64,000 nt of DNA from positions 178,186-242,185 of the forward strand of contig NZ_PNJG02000003.1 in assembly GCF_003226895.2 (NCBI RefSeq), read 5' to 3'. Numbering within the stretch: the stretch's first letter is position 1; the number at the start of each line of letters is the position of its first letter. Below, piece after piece: positions 27,745-37,523 of the stretch. The notes under the pieces were generated by a model that was given only the letters and a program-made list of their open reading frames with translations, was not told where the DNA came from and did not search any database. The position numbers and the translations under genes are program-made. This DNA is from Kocuria tytonis. GTDB taxonomy: Bacteria; Actinomycetota; Actinomycetes; Actinomycetales; Micrococcaceae.

Positions 27745-29175
27745 CTACTCGGTGCGCTGCCCGTCCGTCTCCGCGGTGGCGGCCACGCCCACCGGCGCGG
27801 GAACCGGCAGCGAGGCATCCGGGGTGCTGGGAGCGTCGTCGTCCTTGAAGGGACGACCGGCCAGGGGTGCGTCGTAGCGGCCCCGGTCCAGGATGCCCTC
27901 GCGCGTGGAGACCACCGCGGCCACCAGGGCCTGGCCGGTGACGTTGAGCGCGGTGCGGCCCATGTCCAGGATGGGATCCACGGCGAGCAGCAGGCCCACG
28001 CCGTCCAGGGGCAGGCCCAGGGTGGACAGCGTCAGGGTGAGCATCACCGTGGCGCCGGTGGTCCCGGCGGTGGCCGCCGAGCCCAGCACGGCCACCAGGG
28101 CGATCAGCACGAAGTGCATGGGGGTGAGGTCCACGCCGTAGAACTGGGCCACGAAGATGGCGGCCACGGCGGGGTAGACCGCGGCGCAGCCGTCCATCTT
28201 GGTGGTGGCACCCAGCGGGATGGCGAACGAGGCGTAGTGCCCGGGCACGCCCAGGTTGGACTCGCTGACCCGCTGGGTCACGGGCATGGTGCCCAGGGAC
28301 GAGCGGGAGACGAAACCCAGCTGCATGGCGGGCCACACGCCGGCGAAGAACTGCTTCACGGACAGCCCGTTGAGCTTGAGCAGCACGGGGTAGACCACGA
28401 AGGCCACGAGTGCCAGGCCCGCGTACACGGTGAGCACGAACTTCACGAGCGAACCCATGGAGGTCCAGCCGTACTGGAACACGGCGGTCCCGATCAGGCC
28501 CAGCGTGCCGAGGGGCGCCAGGCGGATGATCCACCACACCACCTTCTGCATGATGGCCAGCCCGGATTGCATCAGCGTCAGGAACGGCTCCGCGGCCCTG
28601 CCCACCTTCAGCGCGGCGATGCCCAGCACCAGGGACACCACGAGGATCTGCAGGATGTTGAAGTTGACCTTGGTGGTCACCGTCTCGGGATCCACCACCG
28701 TGGAGGTGGTCTCCAGCCCCAGGACGTTCACGGGGATCAGGCCCTTGAGGAACGCGAGCCACGAGCCCTCGGAACCGGAGTAGGCCTCGGGCTGCGCCTG
28801 GCCGGTGCCGACCCCGGGCTGGACCACCACGGCGAGCACCATGCCGATCACCACGGCGATCAGCGAGGTGATGGCAAACCACATGAGGGTCTTCCACGCG
28901 AGGCGCGCGGCGTTGGAGACGTCCCGCAGGTTCGCGATCGACGAGATCACGGCGGTGATCACCAGGGGGACCACCGCGGCCTTGAGGATGGTCACGTAGC
29001 TGGTGCCGATCGTGTCCAGCGTGGTCATGAGCCAGTTGGGGCTCTCCTCCGGGTCCCCGCCCATGGCCGCGGCCAGGGACCCGAGGAGGACGCCCGCGAT
29101 CAGGGCGACGAGGATCTGCCACCCGAAGGACGTCATCCATCGCGGTAGACGCCGGGTACTTTCTGCGGAATTCAT
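27745..29175 (-). CDS. dicarboxylate/amino acid:cation symporter (DAACS, GltP/DctA-type)
   Basis: 476 aa, eight main helices plus re-entrant loops. Characteristic pieces: LKAAVVPLVITAVISSIANL, the Ser-rich loop VSRSSLGTMPVT, the ligand/ion segment GATTKMDGCAAVYP (NMDGT-like) and VLGSAATAGTTGATVMLTLTLSTLGLP. It moves glutamate, aspartate or C4-dicarboxylates with Na+ or H+. A hydrophilic tail of 45 residues ends the protein. The start is ATG 29175, exactly 7 nt after TATTGT with no Shine-Dalgarno, so the mRNA is probably leaderless; the frame upstream to 29220 is not needed. It sits alone between two terminators. Confidence 0.93.
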   Translation of the reverse strand: MNSAESTRRLPRWMTSFGWQILVALIAGVLLGSLAAAMGGDPEESPNWLMTTLDTIGTSYVTILKAAVVPLVITAVISSIANLRDVSNAARLAWKTLMWFAITSLIAVVIGMVLAVVVQPGVGTGQAQPEAYSGSEGSWLAFLKGLIPVNVLGLETTSTVVDPETVTTKVNFNILQILVVSLVLGIAALKVGRAAEPFLTLMQSGLAIMQKVVWWIIRLAPLGTLGLIGTAVFQYGWTSMGSLVKFVLTVYAGLALVAFVVYPVLLKLNGLSVKQFFAGVWPAMQLGFVSRSSLGTMPVTQRVSESNLGVPGHYASFAIPLGATTKMDGCAAVYPAVAAIFVAQFYGVDLTPMHFVLIALVAVLGSAATAGTTGATVMLTLTLSTLGLPLDGVGLLLAVDPILDMGRTALNVTGQALVAAVVSTREGILDRGRYDAPLAGRPFKDDDAPSTPDASLPVPAPVGVAATAETDGQRTE

Positions 29176-29182
29176 GTCCGCT

Positions 29183-29188
29183 ACAATA
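29183..29188 (-). promoter_or_regulatory. -10 hexamer of the DAACS gene, leaderless
   Basis: Minus strand TATTGT, spacer AGCGGAC (7 nt), ATG. It is one of the clearest cases in the window because no Shine-Dalgarno sequence is present. Confidence 0.6.
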
Positions 29189-29235
29189 GAGCGCCCCGTC
29201 ATGAACCGCGCGGCCACCATGACGAAGTGTGACGG

Positions 29236-29274
29236 GCGCTCCCGGGGACCGCGGGCGACGATCCCCGGGAGCGC
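29236..29274 (-). terminator. terminator of the DUF885 gene
   Basis: GCGCTCCCGGGGA pairs with TCCCCGGGAGCGC around a 13-nt loop, immediately after the stop codon (6 bp). Confidence 0.75.
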
Positions 29275-29280
29275 GCGGCG

Positions 29281-31017
29281 CTACAGCGCGAGGGCGTAGG
29301 TCAGTGTGTCCAATCCCACGGAGCCCAGTCGCAGCGCGCGGCTGTGGAAGCGCTTGAGGTCGAAGTCCGCGCCCTCGCGCGCCCTGGCCTGCTCGCGGGC
29401 GTCGAGCCACATCTGCAGCCCCACGCGGTAGGAGGGCGCCTGACCCGGCCAGCCCATGTAGCGCAGCCACTCGAAGCGCAGCGTGCCCTCCGCCATGGCC
29501 ACGTTGTGCCGCAGGAACTTCCAGCCGTCCTCGGGGGTCCACACCTCACCCGCGCGGGCGCCGCCGAGCAGCTCCCCGAGTTCCTCCGGGATCTCGAAGC
29601 CGCAGTGGAAGCCCACGTCGAAGATCACGCGCACGGTGCGCAGGCGCTGCGAGTCGAGCATGCCCATCCGGTCCCCGGGATCGTCCAGGAAGCCGAGCTC
29701 GGCCATGAGGCGCTCCGCGTACAGGGCCCAGCCCTCGCCGTGGCCGGAGACCCAGATGCCCATGCGGCGCCACTCGTTGAGCTCACCGGCGTTCGCCAGC
29801 GCGGTGGCGCACTGCAGGTGGTGGCCCGGGATGCCCTCGTGGTAGACGGTGGTGGTCTCCTCCCACGTGTTGTGCTGCGAGACGCCCGCGGGCACGGACC
29901 ACCACATGCGCCCGGGCCGGGAGAAGTCCGAGCTGGGCGGGGTGTAGTAGATGATGCCGTCCTGCGTGGGGGCGATGCAGCACTCCAGGGTGCTCATGGG
30001 CTCGGTGATCTCGAAGTGCGTGCCCGCCATGGCGGCCAGGGCGGTGTCGGAGAGCTTCTGCATCCACGCCTGCAGCTCCTCGGGGGAGTGCAGCTGCCGT
30101 GCGGGGTCTGCGTTCAGCGCGGCCATGGCCTCCTGGATGCTGGCGCCGGGCTGGATCTGCTCGGCCACGGCGCGCTGCTCGGCATCGAGGGCGAGCAGCT
30201 GCTGCACGCCCCAGTCGTAGACCTCGCGGGGGTCCCGGCGGGCGCCCAGGAAGGACGCCAGGTGCAGGCGGTAGTCCTCGAGGCCGCACGCGTCGGACTC
30301 CCGGGCGACCGGGGCGAAGTCCTCGCGCAGCATCCGGGCGACGCCCCGGTAGGCCTCGCGGGCGGCGTCGGCGGCGCGGGACAGGTCCGCACGCACCGAG
30401 GCGGGCGCGGCGGGGTCCGCCGCGAGCGTGGCGAAGAACCCCTCGTCGGAGGCGTACTGCTCGGCCTGCTGGGAGGCCTCCACGATCTGCGGGGCCGACG
30501 GCGGACGGTTCAGTGCCACGGCCTCGTCCAGTCCCGCGCGGTACTGCTCCAGGGCGGCCGGGATGTTCGCCATGCGCCCGGCAATGTGCTGCCAGTCCTG
30601 CTCGGTCTCGCGCGGCATGGCGTCGAGGATCTGGCGGATGCCCTGCACGGGGGACTCGATGTTGTTGACCGCGGAGACGTCCAGGTTCGCCTCGTGGCGC
30701 TCCCACTCGATCTCGAGTTCGTTGCGCAGGGCGTGCAAGGTCACGCGGTCGACGTCGTCCTGCGGCTGGACCTCGTCCAGTTTCTCGAGGGTGGTGCGCA
30801 CGAGCTCGGCACGCCGGGCCCGTCCGTCCGGGCCGAAGTCCGGGTACTCGGTCTCATGGCCGGGGATCCCGTTGAACGTGGCGGCGCTGGGGTCCAGGGC
30901 CATGCACTGCTGGAAGTAGGTGTCGGCGAGGGCGTCAACGGCGGTGGCCGTGCGCCGGGCGGAGCCCAGGGGTGCCAGGGGCTCCGGGGGCTGCGATGCG
31001 GTGTTGGTTGTGGTCAC
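29281..31017 (-). CDS. DUF885 family putative metallopeptidase
   Basis: 578 aa, full family length and no signal peptide, so cytoplasmic. The central signature HEGIPGHHLQ (about residue 392) resembles a zinc-peptidase HExxxxH site; a second cluster WVSGHGEGWALYAERLM and LRTVRVIFDVGFHCG follow as in the family. MGWPGQAPSYRVG near the C-terminus is also typical. Peptidase activity is predicted from these motifs, substrate unknown. The start is GTG 31017; TAGGGT lies 8 nt upstream and no Shine-Dalgarno is seen. It lies downstream of the MauE-thioredoxin gene on the same strand, 76 bp away. Confidence 0.88.
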   Translation of the reverse strand: MTTTNTASQPPEPLAPLGSARRTATAVDALADTYFQQCMALDPSAATFNGIPGHETEYPDFGPDGRARRAELVRTTLEKLDEVQPQDDVDRVTLHALRNELEIEWERHEANLDVSAVNNIESPVQGIRQILDAMPRETEQDWQHIAGRMANIPAALEQYRAGLDEAVALNRPPSAPQIVEASQQAEQYASDEGFFATLAADPAAPASVRADLSRAADAAREAYRGVARMLREDFAPVARESDACGLEDYRLHLASFLGARRDPREVYDWGVQQLLALDAEQRAVAEQIQPGASIQEAMAALNADPARQLHSPEELQAWMQKLSDTALAAMAGTHFEITEPMSTLECCIAPTQDGIIYYTPPSSDFSRPGRMWWSVPAGVSQHNTWEETTTVYHEGIPGHHLQCATALANAGELNEWRRMGIWVSGHGEGWALYAERLMAELGFLDDPGDRMGMLDSQRLRTVRVIFDVGFHCGFEIPEELGELLGGARAGEVWTPEDGWKFLRHNVAMAEGTLRFEWLRYMGWPGQAPSYRVGLQMWLDAREQARAREGADFDLKRFHSRALRLGSVGLDTLTYALAL

Positions 31018-31025
31018 GGAATGTA

Positions 31026-31031
31026 ACCCTA
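31026..31031 (-). promoter_or_regulatory. -10 hexamer of the DUF885 gene
   Basis: Minus strand TAGGGT, 8-nt spacer, GTG. The spacer is slightly longer than in the other leaderless cases. Confidence 0.35.
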
Positions 31032-31093
31032 GTCACACTCGGGTCCCGGGCAAGCATCCATCCGCATCCCGGCCACCGTGCCGCCCGCGCTGC

Positions 31094-32212
31094 TCATGCG
31101 GCGAAGCGCTCCTGCAGTTCGTCGAGCAGCTCCAGCACGGGTCCGCTCCCGGCCACGGGCCCGCCGGCCAGCAGGCCGTCCGCGCCGAGCACCACGGCCC
31201 AGGGCGTGCCCGACTGCTCGAACAGCGTGGCCGTGGCGTGCTCCCGGTCCACCAGGGCGGCGGGGCGCAACGGCGCGGGGAGCAGGTCGCGGTGCTCCTC
31301 ACGGGCCACGACCGCGTGCAGCGCCACCGGCCCCACCCGGTCCCGCAACGGGGTCAGCCGCTCGATCACGGGAGCACACGAGCCGCACGTGGGGCTCACG
31401 GTGAACAGCGCCCGTGCCTGCGTCCTGGCCAGTTCCCGCAGCGTCACCACGGAGCCCTCGGCACCGGTGAGCCCGGCGAAGGGAATGGGGACCCGCTCGT
31501 ACTCCGCCGGCTCCGCCCCGGGAGCGGGATCCGGAGCGCCGTCGGGGGCGTCCGGTGCCATCCGGGCCGGCACTGCCGCGGGGCGCCCGGTCGCAGGGAC
31601 CGCCGCGGCCTCGCGGCCTCCCCCGGCACCGCGACGCCCCCCGGAATCCGGGAGCAGGGGCACGCGGGCGACGTCGTGCGGATCCGCCGCAGGTGCACCC
31701 GGGCGCTCGCTCCACACGGTCAGCAGGACGAGCACCACGGGAAGGGCCCCCGCCGCGACGGTCCACCACGGGACGTCGACCGCGGGGCCGTCGGCACCCA
31801 GCACCGCGAGGACCAGCGCGAGCACCGCGACGAGGGTGAAACCGAGATTGCGCACCACGGTGCGTCGGGAAACCGGCGCCCGGGACAGGGAACCGAAGCA
31901 CCCGCAGGACGCGGGGTCCGGGACCCGGGTACCGCGCAGCACCACCGCGGTGAAGGCCGCGAACAGCACCGTGGCGGCCAGTGCTGCGGCGATCAGCAGG
32001 GTCCCCGAGGTGAACAGCAGCCCCGCGGCCAGGACGATCTCCACCCAGGGCAGAACGCCCTGCACCCAGCCGGCACGCAGGGCGGATGGCAGGGGCACGG
32101 TGGACAGCAGGGTGCGGCCGGTCTCCGGGGCCAGCAGCTTCGCTGTGCCGCTCACGAGCAGCACGACGGCGAGGGACACGAGGGCGGAGACGGAGATGGC
32201 GGCCACGTGCAC
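31094..32212 (-). CDS. MauE/DoxX-like membrane domain fused to a thioredoxin-like domain
   Basis: 372 aa. The N-terminal half has four hydrophobic helices in MauE/DoxX arrangement (VSALVSLAVVLLVSGTAKLL; VLPWVEIVLAAGLLF; TVLFAAFTAVVLRG) with a paired-Cys loop PDPASCGCFG. A fifth segment (VPWWTVAAGALPVVLVLL) and a disordered Pro/Ala linker lead to a thioredoxin-like domain with TVSPTCGSCAPVIERL (CxxC near residue 275). MauE-type proteins support disulfide formation in exported proteins, so this is probably a membrane thiol-redox protein with its own reductant domain. GTG 32212 has a strong GCAGGAGGG 6 nt upstream. It is third in line after accD-accE. Confidence 0.82.
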   Translation of the reverse strand: MHVAAISVSALVSLAVVLLVSGTAKLLAPETGRTLLSTVPLPSALRAGWVQGVLPWVEIVLAAGLLFTSGTLLIAAALAATVLFAAFTAVVLRGTRVPDPASCGCFGSLSRAPVSRRTVVRNLGFTLVAVLALVLAVLGADGPAVDVPWWTVAAGALPVVLVLLTVWSERPGAPAADPHDVARVPLLPDSGGRRGAGGGREAAAVPATGRPAAVPARMAPDAPDGAPDPAPGAEPAEYERVPIPFAGLTGAEGSVVTLRELARTQARALFTVSPTCGSCAPVIERLTPLRDRVGPVALHAVVAREEHRDLLPAPLRPAALVDREHATATLFEQSGTPWAVVLGADGLLAGGPVAGSGPVLELLDELQERFAA

Positions 32213-32345
32213 ATTATTCCCTCCTGCGGAACCGTCCGCCGTCCGGAAGCACCCCGGGGGTGGGAGCCGGTGCCCGTGCCGACGGCGCGAGCACCACAAG
32301 ACGGGCGGGCGCGCCGCCGGCCGGGCCGAGGCGTTGTCCCGCCTG

Positions 32346-32681
32346 CTAGCGCTCGGGCTGGGTCCAGCGCCACGCACCGCGGCCGGGACGCAGCCGCAGG
32401 CCCAGCCGGACCCGTCGGGACTGGGACCGCGGGGCCCGGCCGGGACGGGGCCGGGGCGACTCCTGTGGCGCGGGCTGCGCACCGAGGACCGCGACCAGCG
32501 CCGCGAGTTCCTCGGGGGTGGGGTTGCCGCGCGTCACGGTGAACAGCGGTTTCCCCTGCACCGAGGCCTCCGGCAGGGACGCCACCGCGGCGGTCCCGGG
32601 ATCGGCAGGGGGCCGCGGCGGTGTCCCGGCCGCCGGGGAGGCGGCGGGAGCAGCACGGTCGATCCGGTCCGCGGGGCTCAC
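32346..32681 (-). CDS. accE: acyl-CoA carboxylase epsilon subunit
   Basis: 111 aa. A Pro/Ala-rich N-terminus is followed by the conserved core [24 protein letters not shown], the signature of actinobacterial AccE/PccE. The Arg-rich tail ends in the usual [14 protein letters not shown] Trp motif. The subunit bridges alpha and beta carboxylase subunits. GTG 32681 overlaps the accD stop (GTGA), so the two are translationally coupled. The alpha subunit is at 20561-22372. Confidence 0.9.
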   Translation of the reverse strand: MSPADRIDRAAPAASPAAGTPPRPPADPGTAAVASLPEASVQGKPLFTVTRGNPTPEELAALVAVLGAQPAPQESPRPRPGRAPRSQSRRVRLGLRLRPGRGAWRWTQPER

Positions 32682-34261
32682 AGCGGGATGTTCCCGTGCT
32701 TCTTGGCGGGCTGGGACGCCCGCTTGTCGGACAGCCCGCGCAGGGCCTTGATGATCTGCTCGCGGGTCTCGGAGGGGCAGATGACGGCGTCCACGTACCC
32801 GAGCTCGGCGGCCTGGTACGGGTTCAGCAGGTCCTCCTCGAACTGCTGGGCCAGTTCGGCGCGCAGGGCCTGGGCGTCCTCCCCGTTGTCCTCGGCGGCC
32901 TTGAGGTCCCGGCGGTAGAGGATCTCCACCGCGCCCTGGGAGCCCATCACGCCGATCTGCGCGGTGGGCCACGCCAGGTTGATGTCCGCACCGAGCTTCT
33001 TGGAGCCCATCACGATGTACGCGCCGCCGTACGCCTTGCGCGTGATGAGGGTGACCATCGGGACGGTGGCCTCGGCGTAGGCGTAGAGCAGCTTGGCGCC
33101 GCGGCGGATGATGCCGTTGAACTCCTGGTCCGTGCCGGGCAGGAACCCGGGGACGTCCACGAACGTGAGGATGGGGATGTTGAAGGCGTCGCAGTGGCGC
33201 ACGAAGCGCGCGGCCTTCTCGGACGCGGCGATGTTCAGCGTGCCCGCGAACTGCATGGGCTGGTTCGCCACGATCCCCACGGTGTGGCCCTCCACACGGG
33301 CGTAGCCCACCATCACGTTGGGTGCGTAGAGCTCCTGGATCTGCAGGAACTGCCCGTCGTCCACGACCGTCTCGATCACGGTGCGCATGTCGTAGGGCTG
33401 GTTCGCGGAGTCCGGGATCAGCTCGTCCAGCGCGAGGTCCTCGTCCGTGGTCTCGGGCACCTGGTCGTGGTCCAGCAGGGGGCTGTCCTGCAGGTTGTTG
33501 CCGGGCAGGTACTCCAGCAGCTCGTGCACGAAGTAGAAGGCGTCCTGCTCGTCCGAGGCCAGGTACGCCGCGGTGCCGGTGCGCTCGTTGTGGGAGCGGG
33601 CACCGCCCAGGGTCTCCATATCCACGGTCTCACCCGTGACGGTCTTGATCACGTCCGGGCCGGTGATGAACATGTGGGAGGTCTTGTCCACCATCACCAC
33701 GAAGTCGGTCAGGGCGGGGGAGTACGCGGCACCGCCGGCGCACGGCCCCATGATCAGGGAGATCTGCGGGATCACACCCGAGGCCCGCACGTTCATGCGG
33801 AAGATGTCGGCGAACATGGCCAGTGAGGCCACGCCCTCCTGGATGCGCGCGCCGCCGCCGTCGTTGATGCCGATCACGGGGCAGCCGTTGCGCAGCGCGA
33901 ACTTCTGGACCTTCACGATCTTCTCGCCGTTGACCTGGGAGAGCGAACCGCCGAACACCCCGAAGTCCTGCGAGTACACGGCCACCAGGCGCCCGTCCAC
34001 GGTGCCGTAGCCGCTGACCACGCCGTCACCGAGCAGCTTCTTCTTCTCCATGCCGAACATGGTGCTGTGGTGCACGGCCAGCGCGTCGAACTCCACGAAG
34101 GAGTCCGGGTCCAGCAGCATCTCGATGCGCTCGCGCGCGGTGTTCTTGCCCCGGGAGTGCTGCTTGTCCACGGCCGCCTGTCCGGCCGGCGCTGCGGCCT
34201 CCTCCCGGCGCTGCCGGAAATCGGCGATCTTGCCTGCTGTGGTGGACAGGTCGTGGCTCAT
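32678..34261 (-). CDS. accD: acyl-CoA carboxylase beta subunit (carboxyltransferase)
   Basis: 527 aa, full length. Two crotonase-like halves: the N-terminal one has [35 protein letters not shown] and [17 protein letters not shown] (oxyanion Gly pair); the C-terminal one has [49 protein letters not shown] and [10 protein letters not shown]. It transfers CO2 from biotin to acetyl- or propionyl-CoA, giving malonyl-CoA or methylmalonyl-CoA. ATG 34261 has GCGAGGTGTT upstream; a TACACT -10 candidate lies about 65 bp before it. It is coupled to accE through a 4-bp overlap and faces away from birA, the ligase that activates its partner. Confidence 0.96.
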   Translation of the reverse strand: MSHDLSTTAGKIADFRQRREEAAAPAGQAAVDKQHSRGKNTARERIEMLLDPDSFVEFDALAVHHSTMFGMEKKKLLGDGVVSGYGTVDGRLVAVYSQDFGVFGGSLSQVNGEKIVKVQKFALRNGCPVIGINDGGGARIQEGVASLAMFADIFRMNVRASGVIPQISLIMGPCAGGAAYSPALTDFVVMVDKTSHMFITGPDVIKTVTGETVDMETLGGARSHNERTGTAAYLASDEQDAFYFVHELLEYLPGNNLQDSPLLDHDQVPETTDEDLALDELIPDSANQPYDMRTVIETVVDDGQFLQIQELYAPNVMVGYARVEGHTVGIVANQPMQFAGTLNIAASEKAARFVRHCDAFNIPILTFVDVPGFLPGTDQEFNGIIRRGAKLLYAYAEATVPMVTLITRKAYGGAYIVMGSKKLGADINLAWPTAQIGVMGSQGAVEILYRRDLKAAEDNGEDAQALRAELAQQFEEDLLNPYQAAELGYVDAVICPSETREQIIKALRGLSDKRASQPAKKHGNIPL

Positions 34262-34412
34262 AACACCTCGCGTTGTCGTGGTCGGCTCGTGTCCGGGCGT
34301 GCCGCGGGCCCCCCGGAATCGACCTCCAGTGTAGATGGCACCGCGGGGTGGGCCGTTGTCGAGGTCCCACAATCCCCGGGGGTGATCTTCGAGCGGTCGA
34401 CGGCGCCGGGGC

Positions 34413-34694
34413 TCAGTCCGTGCCCACGGCCCCGATCGTCACGGACCACTCGCGGATCTCGTGCGCGGTGACCGCCCCGTGGACCACCAGGGGGTCGTCC
34501 TGGATGAGGCGCTCCACCTCGTCGGCGCCGTCGGCGCGGAGCAGGATCAGGGCGCCGTCGTCACCGAGCGGTCCGGAGGCCAGGTTGACGCCGCGCTCGT
34601 TGAGCTGCCGCAAGAAGGCCCGGTGGGCCGGACGGTGCTCCGCGAGGATCTCTGGCGGACCGCCGTAGGTGTAGTTCAGGGCGAAGATGCTCAT
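34413..34694 (-). CDS. YCII-related protein
   Basis: 93 aa, one YciI domain (dimeric ferredoxin-like fold). [31 protein letters not shown] has the His/Asp region of the family, then [15 protein letters not shown] and a C-terminal [11 protein letters not shown] strand. Function is unknown in most members. ATG 34694 has GTGGGAGGACCCAGC upstream. It is divergent from birA. Confidence 0.85.
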   Translation of the reverse strand: MSIFALNYTYGGPPEILAEHRPAHRAFLRQLNERGVNLASGPLGDDGALILLRADGADEVERLIQDDPLVVHGAVTAHEIREWSVTIGAVGTD

Positions 34695-34844
34695 GCTGGG
34701 TCCTCCCACGGCCGGGTCACGGGCCGGGTCCGGCCCGTCCCAGCATATGTCCGGGGCACCGGGCTGGACATAGGGTTGGGAGCACGACAGTACGAGGAGA
34801 CACCGACCGCGGCGCAGGCCGCATGCCGAAGGAGCGCAGGCCCC

Positions 34845-35765
34845 ATGGACGTCACGGAACAGCATCCCGCCGCGGACTACGACGCCGCCGAGCTCGCCGC
34901 GGCGCTGCGGCCCCTTGGGTACCGCGAGATCACGGTCCTGGACAGCGTGGGCTCCACCAACACGTGGCTCACCGACCGCGTGGCGCAGCGGACCCCGCGG
35001 GACGGGGACGGACCGGACCTGGAGGCCGTCGTGACCGGCTACCAGAGCCGGGGAAAGGGCCGGCTGGACCGGCAGTGGGTGACCCCCGCGGGAGCCGCCG
35101 TCACCTTCTCGGTGGCCTGCACCCCCGTGGACCGCGCGGGCCGCCCCTGGCCCCAGGAGCTGCTCCCGTGGCTCACCCTGCTCATGGCGCACAGCATCAC
35201 GGAGGCCGTGCGCGGGCTCATGGGCGCACCGGCCACGATCAAGTGGCCCAACGACGTCCTGAACCGCGACCGCAAGCTCTGCGGCATCCTCGCGGGCCTC
35301 GTGCCCACCACCGGTGCGGGCCCGCGCACCGTGGTGATCGGCGCGGGCATCAACGTGAACCAGCAGGAGCTCCCCGTGCCCACGGCCACGTCCCTGCGGC
35401 TGGAGGCCGGGCCCGACGGCTACGTCCCCGCCCGCCCCGAGCTGCTCACGGTGGTCCTCGCCCGGTTCTCCGAGGTCATGGACCGGGCCGCGCAGGACCC
35501 CGCCGGACAGCTGGGCCCGGACGGCGAGCTGCGACGCGACATCGAGAACCGGCTGGGCACCCTCGGGCGCAGGGTGTCCCTCCAGCTGCCCGGGTCCGCG
35601 GAGCCCCTGCTCGCCACGGCCACGGGGCTCGGCGCCTCCGGGCAGCTGCTGGTGCGCGCCGCGGACGGGACCGAGCACGAGTACTCCGCGGGCGACGTCG
35701 TCCACGTGCGTCCCGCGAGCCCCGCACCGGGCGGACGGGGCGCCGCCGAGGGGCCCCGCGCATGA
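34845..35765 (+). CDS. birA: biotin-[acetyl-CoA-carboxylase] ligase
   Basis: 306 aa, no N-terminal DNA-binding domain, so a ligase only. Motifs: LDSVGSTNTWL, the biotinyl-AMP loop SRGKGRLDRQW, IKWPNDVLNRDRKLCGIL and VIGAGINVNQ. The C-terminal SH3-like cap follows (VSLQLPG, EHEYSAGDVVHV). It makes biotinyl-5'-AMP and attaches biotin to K568 of the alpha carboxylase subunit. The ATG at 34845 has AAGGAGCGCAGG upstream. It is first gene of a four-gene run in which every junction overlaps: PH-domain protein, adenylate cyclase, PP2C. Confidence 0.94.
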   Translation: MDVTEQHPAADYDAAELAAALRPLGYREITVLDSVGSTNTWLTDRVAQRTPRDGDGPDLEAVVTGYQSRGKGRLDRQWVTPAGAAVTFSVACTPVDRAGRPWPQELLPWLTLLMAHSITEAVRGLMGAPATIKWPNDVLNRDRKLCGILAGLVPTTGAGPRTVVIGAGINVNQQELPVPTATSLRLEAGPDGYVPARPELLTVVLARFSEVMDRAAQDPAGQLGPDGELRRDIENRLGTLGRRVSLQLPGSAEPLLATATGLGASGQLLVRAADGTEHEYSAGDVVHVRPASPAPGGRGAAEGPRA

Positions 35766-36370
35766 GGCAAGGGCACCGTCTGGACCTGGCACCGGGGGAG
35801 GAGACCGTGGTGGCCACCCGCCCGCACCCCCTGGGGCTGGTGCGTCCGGCGCTCGCCGCGTGGCTCACGGTGCTCGTGTACTCGGCCCTGCGCCGCGTCC
35901 TGGACCTCACCTGGCGGCCCACGGACACCCCGTGGACCACGCTGCACACGTTCGTGGGGTGGGTGCTGCTGGTGGTGGCGCTGCTCGCGGCGTGGCGGTT
36001 CGTGCTGATCCCCGCGTGGCGGTGGCTGCGCACGCGGTTCGTGCTCACCACCGCGCGGTTGGCGCTGCTGGGCCCGGCGGCCCGCGACGGCGTGGTGCAC
36101 CTGCCGCTGAGCGCCCTGGGCTCGGTGCGGGTCACGCGCGGTGCCGCCACGGCGGGGGAGACCCGCGAGGTGCTGGACCGCGGCACCGTGCTCGCGGACT
36201 TCGGCCCGCTGGGCGGCCTCAAACTGGCGGGCTGCCCGCAACCGGCACGCTTCGCGCAGCTCGTGCGCGAGTCCGCGGCCGGGGTGGGGAACTACAGTGG
36301 TGGAGGCGACACCGCCGGACCGGGCCGTCCCGGGACCCCCAACGCCCAGCAAGGAGGACCGCGTGGCTGA
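35762..36370 (+). CDS. bacterial PH-domain membrane protein
   Basis: 202 aa. A short polar start, two hydrophobic helices (about 30-45 and 60-82: TFVGWVLLVVALLAAWRFVLIPAW), then RTRFVLTTARLALLG leading into a bPH2-like beta domain (HLPLSALGSVRV, DRGTVLADFGPLGGLKLAG). A disordered Gly/Pro tail ends it. Role unknown; the same order (birA, PH, cyclase) is common in Micrococcales by my recollection. Its ATG overlaps the birA stop (ATGA at 35762-35765), and its own 3' end overlaps the cyclase start by 8 bp. Confidence 0.88.
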   Translation: MRQGHRLDLAPGEETVVATRPHPLGLVRPALAAWLTVLVYSALRRVLDLTWRPTDTPWTTLHTFVGWVLLVVALLAAWRFVLIPAWRWLRTRFVLTTARLALLGPAARDGVVHLPLSALGSVRVTRGAATAGETREVLDRGTVLADFGPLGGLKLAGCPQPARFAQLVRESAAGVGNYSGGGDTAGPGRPGTPNAQQGGPRG

Positions 36371-37523
36371 CGACCCCTCGGAACACACGGGCCCGCCTGT
36401 CACGGGCCCCCAGACGGAGCAGCTGAACCTGAACCTGCACAACCCCGTGCAGTCCAACCTGTACGGCTCGGAGGAGTCCCAGGCCGCGGTGCGCCACCTG
36501 GACTCGTTGCTGCTCGGGTCCCAGCGCAACCTGCGACGCCGCGAGGCCGCGCGGGACGCGGAGCTGTCCACAGCGTCCGCCCGCAAGATCTGGCGCGCGC
36601 TGGGGTTCCCCAACCTCAGTGACGACGAGGTCTACTTCACCGGTGAGGACGTCCGGGCCCTGCGCGTGGTCTCCGGCCTGGTGCAGGGGGGCAGGCTGAG
36701 CGAGGAGGCGGCCCTGTCCCTGGCCCGCTCCGTGGCGCAGCTCACGGACCGCATGGTCGTGTGGCAGGTGGAGGCACTCGTGGAGGACATGGTGGCCCAC
36801 CAGGGCATGACCGACGCCCGGGCCCGGCGCGAGCTGCTCAGCGTCCTCCCCGATCTGCTGGAACCCCTCGAGCACCTGCTGGACTACGCGTGGCGGCGGC
36901 AGCTCTCCGCGGCCGTCCAGCGCCTCGCGATGCGCGGTGAGCGCCCGGACGGCACCACCCTCACCCTGCACGACGCCGCCCCGGACGTGGGCGGGTCCGC
37001 CCTGCCGCTCGCGCGCGGCGTGGGTTTCGCGGACCTCGTCTCCTACACGTCCCTGTCCCGGCGGATGAACGAGCGCACGCTCGCGAACCTCGTCCAGCGC
37101 TTCGAGAAGCGGTGCGCCGAGGTCATCTCCATCGGCGGCGGCCGGGTCATCAAGACCATCGGGGACGAGGTCATGTTCCTCTCCGAGACCCCCGAGGGCG
37201 GGGCGCAGATCTCACTGGCGCTCGCCCGCATCATCAGGGAGGACGAGCTGCTGCCGCAGGCGCGGGTCGCCTTCGTGTGGGGGCGCGTGCTGCCCCGGCT
37301 GGGGGACCTGTACGGACCCACGGTGAACCTCGCCTCCCGCCTGGTGGCGCTCACGGATCCCGGCGGGGTGGTGGTGGACGAGTCCACGGCCCGCGTGCTC
37401 GCCGGCGACGAGCGCTTCGTGCTGGAACCCCAGGCCACGTGCAACGTCCGCGGCTTCGGGGACGTGCGCCCCGTGGCCATCACCCAGGGCCACGGGCCCC
37501 TCCTGGAAGACGAGGTCGAATGA
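36363..37523 (+). CDS. class III adenylate cyclase with N-terminal regulatory domain
   Basis: 386 aa. The N-terminal 200 residues match the adenylate-cyclase regulatory domain of the mycobacterial Rv1264 group (RKIWRALGFPNLSDDEVYFTGEDVRAL), which in Rv1264 senses pH. The catalytic domain (about 215-375) keeps every key residue: metal-binding D224 (GFADLVSYT) and D268 (IGDEVMF), adenine-selecting K264 and D315, and transition-state N322 and R326, with the same spacing as Rv1264. So it should make cAMP. GTG 36363 follows AAGGAGGACC; the gene overlaps both neighbours (8 bp and 4 bp). It is soluble, so acid or lipid cues would be sensed in the cytoplasm. Confidence 0.93.
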   Translation: MADDPSEHTGPPVTGPQTEQLNLNLHNPVQSNLYGSEESQAAVRHLDSLLLGSQRNLRRREAARDAELSTASARKIWRALGFPNLSDDEVYFTGEDVRALRVVSGLVQGGRLSEEAALSLARSVAQLTDRMVVWQVEALVEDMVAHQGMTDARARRELLSVLPDLLEPLEHLLDYAWRRQLSAAVQRLAMRGERPDGTTLTLHDAAPDVGGSALPLARGVGFADLVSYTSLSRRMNERTLANLVQRFEKRCAEVISIGGGRVIKTIGDEVMFLSETPEGGAQISLALARIIREDELLPQARVAFVWGRVLPRLGDLYGPTVNLASRLVALTDPGGVVVDESTARVLAGDERFVLEPQATCNVRGFGDVRPVAITQGHGPLLEDEVE

